Translations under genes and position numbers: made by a program
Part shown: one piece after another, positions 6,382 to 10,733 of the stretch
Layout: each line of letters opens with the position of its first letter
Numbering within the stretch: the stretch's first letter is position 1
NCBI GenBank assembly: GCA_947173915.1
Contig: CAMWGZ010000025.1
Location: forward strand, 1 to 10,733
Direction: 5' to 3'
Length of the DNA stretch: 10,733 nucleotides
Source of the DNA: an uncultured Alistipes sp.
GTDB lineage: Bacteria > Bacteroidota > Bacteroidia > Bacteroidales > Rikenellaceae
The notes under the pieces: model-generated
Told to the model about the DNA's origin: nothing
What the model saw: the letters and a program-made list of their open reading frames with translations, nothing else
Database searches by the model: none

Positions 6382-7077
6382 ATGAAAAAATGGACGATTC
6401 TGGCGGCCGCCCTCATGCTGGCCGCACCGCTCTTCGCCCAGAGCGAGGAGAACTTCCCGAGCTACATTCAGGTAAACGGCCGCGCCGAGCGCGAAATCGC
6501 GCCCGACGAATTTTACCTCTCGATCGTCATCGACGAGCGCGAGTCGAAAGGCAAGGTCACGGTCGAGGAGCAGCAGCGGCAGCTGGTCTCCGCGCTCAGG
6601 AAGCTGGGCATAGCGGTCGATAAGCAGCTCAAGATGGCCAATCTGTCGAGCGATCTGTTCCGGAAGAGCAGCGCGGCGGCCGTCGCCAAATACCAGCTGC
6701 TGCTCGGCTCGGCCCAGGAAGTCGCGGCCGTCACCGCCGCGCTCAACGACAAGGGGATCACCAACGTGAGTATCGCGCGCGTGACCCACTCGCGCATCGA
6801 CGCGCTCAAACAGGAGGTGCGGCTGGAGGCCGTGCGCAACGCGCGCGATTCGGCCCGGGCGCTGGCGGAGGCCATCGGCCAGAAGGCGGGCAAATGCTTC
6901 TATATCTACGATGCCAACTACGACATCTCGCCCCGCTACTACGACAACTCGGTCATGATGCGCGCCAAAGGCTTCGCCTCCGACACGGCCGAGGCCGCCG
7001 TCGAGGAGGAGGCCGGAATCGACTTCCGCACCATCCGCCTCGAATACAACGTACAGACCAAATTCATCCTCGAATAG
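6382..7077 (+). CDS. Secreted SIMPL-domain (DUF541) protein
   Basis: A 231-residue protein. MKK, a hydrophobic core (about 4-17) and LFAQ form a classical signal peptide with likely cleavage after Ala19 (FA|Q), so the mature protein is periplasmic or exported. The rest matches the SIMPL/DUF541 fold: the opening SYIQVNGRAEREIAPDEFYLSI strand pattern, a long helix with VEEQQRQLVSALRKLGI, and a second half with EAVRNARDSARALAEAIGQKAGK, then a C-terminal beta strand with EYNVQTKF. SIMPL proteins have been linked to envelope stress, oxidative stress and IRAK-related signalling, but their molecular activity is unsettled and nothing here defines it. No lipobox is present. It sits 131 bp after rlmD in a structured gap and is followed by a possible terminator. 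The A-rich leader before the ATG (AATAAAAACG) is typical of Bacteroidota translation starts without Shine-Dalgarno sites. Confidence 0.9.
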   Translation: MKKWTILAAALMLAAPLFAQSEENFPSYIQVNGRAEREIAPDEFYLSIVIDERESKGKVTVEEQQRQLVSALRKLGIAVDKQLKMANLSSDLFRKSSAAAVAKYQLLLGSAQEVAAVTAALNDKGITNVSIARVTHSRIDALKQEVRLEAVRNARDSARALAEAIGQKAGKCFYIYDANYDISPRYYDNSVMMRAKGFASDTAEAAVEEEAGIDFRTIRLEYNVQTKFILE

Positions 7078-7082
7078 TTCCG

Positions 7083-7117
7083 TCCGGCAGGAGGCAGACA
7101 AGGACAGGCCGGATTTT
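7083..7117 (+). terminator. Possible terminator after the SIMPL gene
   Basis: TCCGGC (7083-7088) and GCCGGA (7108-7113) are perfect complements enclosing 19 bases and followed at once by TTTT (7114-7117), 5 bp after the SIMPL stop codon. The loop is long for an intrinsic terminator. The T run overlaps the TTTG -33 element of the next promoter, so the site may do double duty. Confidence 0.35.
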
Positions 7118-7146
7118 GGGAATTCCGGAAATTCGGCCTACCTTTG
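7115..7146 (+). promoter_or_regulatory. Complete Bacteroidota promoter for the cdd operon
   Basis: TTTG (7115-7118), a 20-bp spacer, and TACCTTTG (7139-7146) match both consensus elements recognised by the Bacteroidota primary sigma factor (TTTG, 19-21 bp, TAnnTTTG). Start of transcription is expected a few bases after 7146, giving a leader of about 27 bases before the ATG at 7180. The spacer opens with an 8-bp palindrome GGAATTCC (7119-7126). This is the clearest promoter in the window and supports the cdd start chosen. Confidence 0.75.
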
Positions 7147-7179
7147 GTCCTCTTCCGACCGACAAAAAGAGCAAGACAC

Positions 7180-7635
7180 ATGGAAAAGACATTCCGTTTC
7201 GACTACGCCCGCTACGACTCCCCGGCACAGATGCCCGAACAGGACCGGCAGCTGATCGACGAGGCGCTGCGGGCGACCGAAAGGGCCTACGCCCCCTACT
7301 CGCACTTCCGCGTAGGCGCGGCAGCCCGGCTGCGCAGCGGACGCATCGTGCGCGGCAGCAACCAGGAGAGCGAGGTGTTCCCCGCCGGCATCTGCGCCGA
7401 GCGCTCGCTGCTCTTCCACACGCTGGCCGAACACCCCGATGATCCGATCGAGGCGCTGGCCATCGCCTCGTCGCCCTCCGAGCGGGAGTGCTACCCCTGC
7501 GGCCAGTGCCGCCAGGTGCTGCTCGATGCAGAGCGCCGCCAGGGATCGCCCATGCGCATCATCATGTACGGCGGCGGCACCGCCACCGCGGTCGATTCGG
7601 CCGAGCTGCTGCTGCCCTTTACCTTCCGTCTCTAA
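7180..7635 (+). CDS. cdd: Cytidine deaminase
   Basis: Zinc hydrolase that converts cytidine and deoxycytidine to uridine and deoxyuridine in pyrimidine salvage. From the ATG at 7180 the product is 151 residues, the size of the small tetrameric class. Zinc ligands and the proton shuttle are visible: Cys72-Ala-Glu74 in the FPAGICAERS segment and Cys107/Cys110 in YPCGQC, the all-cysteine ligand set of the tetrameric enzymes. GSNQESEVFP (59-68) is the expected nucleoside-contacting loop. The frame is open further upstream to a TTG at 7144, but that codon falls inside the -7 promoter box, so the ATG is preferred. It is the first gene of a rightward run with rluA-type and dtd genes, 21 bp before the pseudouridine synthase. 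A link to nucleosides freed by the nuclease two genes beyond that is an attractive inference only. Confidence 0.93.
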   Translation: MEKTFRFDYARYDSPAQMPEQDRQLIDEALRATERAYAPYSHFRVGAAARLRSGRIVRGSNQESEVFPAGICAERSLLFHTLAEHPDDPIEALAIASSPSERECYPCGQCRQVLLDAERRQGSPMRIIMYGGGTATAVDSAELLLPFTFRL

Positions 7636-7656
7636 CCCCGAAAAAACCCCGAAGGC

Positions 7657-8370
7657 ATGTTCTCGCCCGACGACATACTCTACGAAGACAACCACCTGCT
7701 GGTGGTAAACAAACATTGCGGCGACCTGGTGCAGCCCGATCCGTCGGGCGAAAGCGCCCTCGAAGACCAGATCAAGGCGTTCCTGCGCCGGCGCGACGCG
7801 AAACCCGGCGATGCCTTTCTCGGCGTGGTCCACCGCATCGACCGGCCGGTCAGCGGCGCGGTGCTCTTCGCCAAGACCTCGAAGGCGCTCGCCCGCCTGA
7901 ACGAGATGATCCGGCGCGGCGAGATCCGCAAGAGCTACTGGGCCTTGACCGAACGGCAGCCCGATCCCGAGGAGGGCGAGCTGCGCCACTACATCCTGCG
8001 CGACGCGCGCAACAACCGCTCGCGCGCTTTCGACGCACCCCGCCCCGAAGCCAAGGAGGCGCGGCTGCGCTACCGCACCCTCGGGCGGAGCGACCGCTAC
8101 ACGCTGGTCGAGGTCGATCTGCTGACGGGCCGCCACCACCAGATCCGCACCCAGCTCGCGCAGATCGGATGCCCGATCCGGGGCGACCTGAAGTACGGTG
8201 CCCGCCGCTCGAACCCCGACGGCGGCATCTCGCTCCACTCGCGCAGCGTGGCCTTCTTCCATCCCGTGCGCCGGGAGCCGCTCGAGGTAACGGCCCCCGT
8301 GCCCGCCGGCGACAGGCTCTGGGACTTTTTCGCACGAACCGCAACGACCGACACCCCATGCGGCTCCTGA
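7657..8370 (+). CDS. RluA-family pseudouridine synthase
   Basis: A 237-residue enzyme that isomerises uridine to pseudouridine in rRNA or tRNA. The catalytic motif is VHRIDRPVSG (58-67), with Asp62 the nucleophilic aspartate of the HRxD box. Supporting motifs are ILYEDNHLLVVNK (7-19) at the N-terminus, KSYWAL (93-98), and LLTGRHHQIRTQLAQIGCPI near residues 155-174. There is no N-terminal S4 domain, so it resembles the short RluA/TruC-like group rather than RluC or RluD; the target uridine is not determinable here. The RPVSG version after HRID, rather than xxTSG, marks a distinct subgroup. It lies 21 bp after cdd; this spacer contains CCCCGAA twice (7636-7642 and 7647-7653). Its last 13 bases overlap the dtd start, which implies translational coupling. 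Confidence 0.93.
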   Translation: MFSPDDILYEDNHLLVVNKHCGDLVQPDPSGESALEDQIKAFLRRRDAKPGDAFLGVVHRIDRPVSGAVLFAKTSKALARLNEMIRRGEIRKSYWALTERQPDPEEGELRHYILRDARNNRSRAFDAPRPEAKEARLRYRTLGRSDRYTLVEVDLLTGRHHQIRTQLAQIGCPIRGDLKYGARRSNPDGGISLHSRSVAFFHPVRREPLEVTAPVPAGDRLWDFFARTATTDTPCGS

Positions 8371-8810
8371 TCCAGCGCGTTAGGCAGGCGGCCGTCGCGA
8401 TCGGCGGCCGGCAGCACTCCGCCATCGGGCGGGGCCTTCTGGTCTTCGTCGGCATCGAGGCGGCCGACACGCAGGAGGACATCGACTGGCTCACGGGCAA
8501 ACTGCTGCGGCTGCGCATCTTCGACGACGAAGAGGGGGTAATGAACCGCGACGTGCTTCAGGCCGGCGGCCAGATCCTGGTCGTCAGCCAGTTCACGCTG
8601 CACGCCTCGACCCGCAAGGGCAACCGCCCCTCCTACGTCAGGGCGGCCCCCGAACCGGTGTCGCGCCCCCTCTACGAACGCTTCGTCGCCGCCGTCGGGG
8701 AGGGGCTGGGGACTCCGGCAGCCACCGGAATCTTCGGTGCCGACATGCAGGTCACGCTTACCAACGACGGTCCGGTCACGATCTGGATCGACTCCAGACA
8801 GCGCGAGTAG
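8358..8810 (+). CDS. dtd: D-aminoacyl-tRNA deacylase
   Basis: DTD hydrolyses D-aminoacyl-tRNAs (and Gly-tRNA-Ala), recycling tRNA and excluding D-amino acids from translation. The product is 150 residues, close to the usual 145-150. Family signatures are complete: SQFTL (77-81) with the conserved Thr80, RKGNRPSY (86-93), and TGIFGADMQV (123-132) leading to NDGPVT (136-141), which holds the cross-subunit Gly-cisPro pair that gives chiral proofreading. It opens with MRLLIQRVRQAAV, as in most DTDs. The ATG at 8358 is chosen because it starts exactly at this conserved N-terminus; it overlaps the end of the pseudouridine synthase by 13 bp in another frame. Cytoplasmic homodimer by family. The 57 bp to the next gene holds no recognisable promoter or terminator. 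Confidence 0.96.
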   Translation: MRLLIQRVRQAAVAIGGRQHSAIGRGLLVFVGIEAADTQEDIDWLTGKLLRLRIFDDEEGVMNRDVLQAGGQILVVSQFTLHASTRKGNRPSYVRAAPEPVSRPLYERFVAAVGEGLGTPAATGIFGADMQVTLTNDGPVTIWIDSRQRE

Positions 8811-8867
8811 CGACCGCTCCCGATCCGAAACAACAGAACATCCGTAATACCCAAAAACACTCTCTCC

Positions 8868-10346
8868 ATGAAAAGACTCTCCCTGCTGCTCCTGCCGTTT
8901 CTCGCGGTATCCTCGTGCGAGGGGAACGATCCGGCATCGTCCGCACCCAGCCGTCCCGATTTCGAGATTCAGGAGGCCGTCCCCGGCGACCGCAGCGTCG
9001 TCCTGACCGCCCGCATCGTCCCCACAAGCGACCATGCGGTCGAACAGGCCGGCTTCGCCTACAAGCCCGAAGGACCGGGCGACTACACCGAGGTGGCCGC
9101 CGCCTACGACGAGCGCACGGCCAGCGCCACGCTGACGGGCCTCGCACCCGAGACGGAATACCGCTGGTACAGCTACGCCGTCGTCGCAGGCATCCGCTTC
9201 GACGCACCTCTTTCGCAGACCTTCCGCACCCCCGCCGCAGGCGAGGTGCCCGCCCCGCAGCCGGAGCCTCTGTTCGGCACCCCGCGCGCGGTCGATATCA
9301 CGCAGACGGCTGCGACCCTCACGGCCGAATTGAGCTACGACGCGCAGGCGGCCGACTACACGGTCGGCTTCGCCTGGAAGCGCAACGACGCGACGGAGTC
9401 CCTCGAAGAGGTTCCCGTTCCGGCGGGATCCGGAACCAAGAGCGTCCGGATCGAGGCGCTGACCCCCGCGACCGAATACACCTTCTACCTCTACGCCGAC
9501 CGGGAGGGGGAGCGCTTCCGGAGCGAAGAGGCGGTCTTCACGACCGGCGATGACTCCACAACGCCCTCCGGCGGGATTTACCGCACGGGCTGGGCCGAGC
9601 TGCCCCGCGAGGTGGAGAAGGCGGGCGACTACTACTACGCCTACCACATGCGCCCGGACGACGTGCCGGGACGCAACTACTCGGTATGCTACAGCGCCGA
9701 GATGCGCTGCGCGGTCTGGGCCGCCATGCCGCTGCACGAATGCTACCTGGGAAGCGCCAAGCGGACGAACGCATGGCAGTACGATCCGGCGATCCCCCAG
9801 GAGGTGCAGCCCAACCTGAAGCAAGCCTACGTAGGCAACTACTCGCGCGGCCACATGGTCGCCTCGAGCGACCGCCAGGTCGATCAGACGATCAACCGCA
9901 CCACCTTCTACTACACCAACATGGCACCGCAGATACAGAACGAGTTCAACGGCGGCATCTGGAACGACCTGGAGGTAAAGTGTCAGAAAAACTGGGTCTG
10001 CTCCGACACGCTCTACGTAGTGACGGGGGCCTATTTCGAGAACGAAAACCGCACCTGCGAGGACATCAACGGACAGCGGGTGGTGGTTCCCACGCATTTC
10101 TACAAGGTGCTCCTGCGCTCGAAGTCGGGCAACACGGGCAAACCGCTGCACGAGCTTGCGGCCGACGAGATGATCTGCACCGGCTTCTGGCTGGACCACA
10201 CCTCCAAGTACGGCACCAAAGACAAGATCACGGCCGAGTACATGATGCCGGTGGCCGAAATCGAACGCAAGACCGGCTTCGAGTTCTTCACCAACGTCGC
10301 GGCCGCGCCCAAGGAGCGCTGCACCGCCGCCGACTGGGGGCTGTAA
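8868..10346 (+). CDS. Lipoprotein with two Ig/FN3-like domains and a DNA/RNA non-specific endonuclease domain
   Basis: A 492-residue exported nuclease. Residues 1-16 form a lipoprotein signal ending VSSC with Cys17 lipidated; acidic residues follow (CEGND), compatible with the surface-export signals described for Bacteroidota lipoproteins. Two Ig/FN3-like domains follow (about 31-123 and 136-226), each ending in the strand pattern L-TP/AP-ETEY and a FRTP or FTTG edge. The nuclease domain (about 235-492) belongs to the NUC1/Serratia-nuclease family. SRGHM carries the catalytic His329; Asn361 in FNGGIWNDLE is the expected Mg ligand and Glu369 matches Serratia Glu127 at identical spacing. The family DRGH motif reads SRGH here (Ser326). 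Eight cysteines in this domain (274, 281, 292, 372, 378, 397, 437, 485) suggest disulfides. Likely role: degrading external DNA or RNA for nutrients or in biofilms, inferred. It is followed 13 bp later by a radical SAM gene. Confidence 0.92.
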   Translation: MKRLSLLLLPFLAVSSCEGNDPASSAPSRPDFEIQEAVPGDRSVVLTARIVPTSDHAVEQAGFAYKPEGPGDYTEVAAAYDERTASATLTGLAPETEYRWYSYAVVAGIRFDAPLSQTFRTPAAGEVPAPQPEPLFGTPRAVDITQTAATLTAELSYDAQAADYTVGFAWKRNDATESLEEVPVPAGSGTKSVRIEALTPATEYTFYLYADREGERFRSEEAVFTTGDDSTTPSGGIYRTGWAELPREVEKAGDYYYAYHMRPDDVPGRNYSVCYSAEMRCAVWAAMPLHECYLGSAKRTNAWQYDPAIPQEVQPNLKQAYVGNYSRGHMVASSDRQVDQTINRTTFYYTNMAPQIQNEFNGGIWNDLEVKCQKNWVCSDTLYVVTGAYFENENRTCEDINGQRVVVPTHFYKVLLRSKSGNTGKPLHELAADEMICTGFWLDHTSKYGTKDKITAEYMMPVAEIERKTGFEFFTNVAAAPKERCTAADWGL

Positions 10347-10359
10347 TGCCGCATCCGGC

Positions 10360-10733
10360 ATGGAAGAGCGGCAGATCCGTCCCTGGGGAGACACACGCCC
10401 CTGGCACAGCTATGCGGCCTACTGCCGCAGGCTCTACGGCGGCGCGGTGCGCAAGATCGCGGTCGATGCGGGCATGAGCTGCCCCAACCGGGACGGAACG
10501 ATCGGACGGGAGGGGTGCGCATTCTGCGACAACCGGGCCTTTACCCCTTTCTATTGTTCGCCCGACAAACCGCTGCGGCAGCAGATCGATGAAGGCATCG
10601 CCTTCCACGAAGCGCGCGGCCGCACGGCGGGCCGCTGCCTGGCCTACTTCCAGCCCCACTCCAACACCCACGCACCCGTCGGGCGGCTCGCCGCCCTCTA
10701 CGGCGAGGCGCTGGCCCATCCCCGCCTCGCAGG
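10360..10733 (+). CDS. Radical SAM protein, YhcC/TIGR01212 type (N-terminal part)
   Basis: Open to the end of the window: 124 codons with no stop, so the C-terminal part is missing. The start ATG at 10360, 13 bp after the nuclease stop, leads into RPWGDTRPWHSYAAYCRRLYGG, then KIAVDAGMSCPNRDGT. Cys41, Cys53 and Cys56 (CPNRDGTIGREGCAFC) should bind the [4Fe-4S] cluster that cleaves S-adenosylmethionine. FTPFYC, QQIDEGIAFH and LAYFQPHSNTHAPV are strong matches to the YhcC-like family, relatives of the Elp3 radical SAM group. The reaction is not firmly established for this family. An alternative ATG at 10346, overlapping the nuclease stop, is in another frame and is not used. It is probably co-transcribed with the upstream genes, as no terminator or promoter lies between. 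Confidence 0.93.
   Translation, partial: MEERQIRPWGDTRPWHSYAAYCRRLYGGAVRKIAVDAGMSCPNRDGTIGREGCAFCDNRAFTPFYCSPDKPLRQQIDEGIAFHEARGRTAGRCLAYFQPHSNTHAPVGRLAALYGEALAHPRLA

Noticed and set aside
7144..7179. An upstream TTG start for cytidine deaminase (12 extra codons)
   Set aside because: The codon falls inside the TACCTTTG promoter box, so it would not be in the mRNA; the ATG at 7180 gives a normal-length enzyme.
8097..10394. A 765-codon open frame on the minus strand, opposite the nuclease and dtd genes
   Set aside because: It is antisense to genes with clear motifs on the plus strand. Its composition (runs of Gly, Arg, Val, His, Ala and no recognisable domain) is what GC-rich codon bias produces on the opposite strand, where stop codons become rare.
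1..10733. A defence island, CRISPR array, mobile element or biosynthetic cluster
   Set aside because: I looked for regular repeats, transposase or integrase genes beyond the Xer end, terminal inverted repeats, toxin-antitoxin pairs and multi-enzyme clusters and saw none. The Xer fragment is the housekeeping-type recombinase end, not evidence of an integrated element.

Overview
The window looks like core chromosome from a GC-rich member of the Bacteroidota, most plausibly Alistipes or a relative in the Rikenellaceae. This rests on several signs: very high GC with G/C-biased third codon positions; start codons preceded by A-rich leaders rather than Shine-Dalgarno sites; a complete Bacteroidota sigma-factor promoter (TTTG, 20 bp, TAnnTTTG) before the cytidine deaminase gene; and Bacteroidota-style lipoproteins. 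The genus is an inference. There is no CRISPR array, transposase, phage gene, tRNA or rRNA, and no stretch of 300 bases lacks a gene.

Left part (1-3492). The last codons of a XerD/XerC-type tyrosine recombinase run in from the left on the plus strand and end at a good hairpin-plus-T terminator. Facing it on the minus strand is a run transcribed leftward: metallo-beta-lactamase-fold hydrolase, FkbM-family methyltransferase, trmD (tRNA m1G37 methyltransferase) and lpxB (lipid A disaccharide synthase). fkbM, trmD and lpxB are tightly spaced. The hydrolase is set apart from fkbM by a 69-bp spacer holding a long nested GC-rich hairpin.

Divergent control region (3493-3647). Two back-to-back TAnnTTTG boxes lie about 22 bp apart, one for the leftward hydrolase operon and one for the rightward genes. 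The rightward leader carries two stem-loops.

Right part (3648-10733), all plus strand: an unrecognised lipoprotein with an N-terminal lipobox and a C-terminal membrane helix; rlmD (23S rRNA m5U methyltransferase); a secreted SIMPL-domain protein; then, behind the strong promoter, cdd (cytidine deaminase), an RluA-family pseudouridine synthase, dtd (D-aminoacyl-tRNA deacylase, overlapping the previous gene by 13 bp), a lipoprotein with two Ig/FN3-like domains and a DNA/RNA non-specific nuclease domain, and the start of a YhcC-like radical SAM gene cut by the window edge.

RNA modification and translation quality control dominate (trmD, rlmD, rluA-type, dtd), mixed with envelope functions (lpxB, two lipoproteins, SIMPL protein). 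I do not see a coherent undescribed defence or biosynthetic system. The most interesting items are the dual-anchored lipoprotein, the probably surface-exposed nuclease with a serine in place of the first aspartate of its DRGH motif, and the structured intergenic regions.
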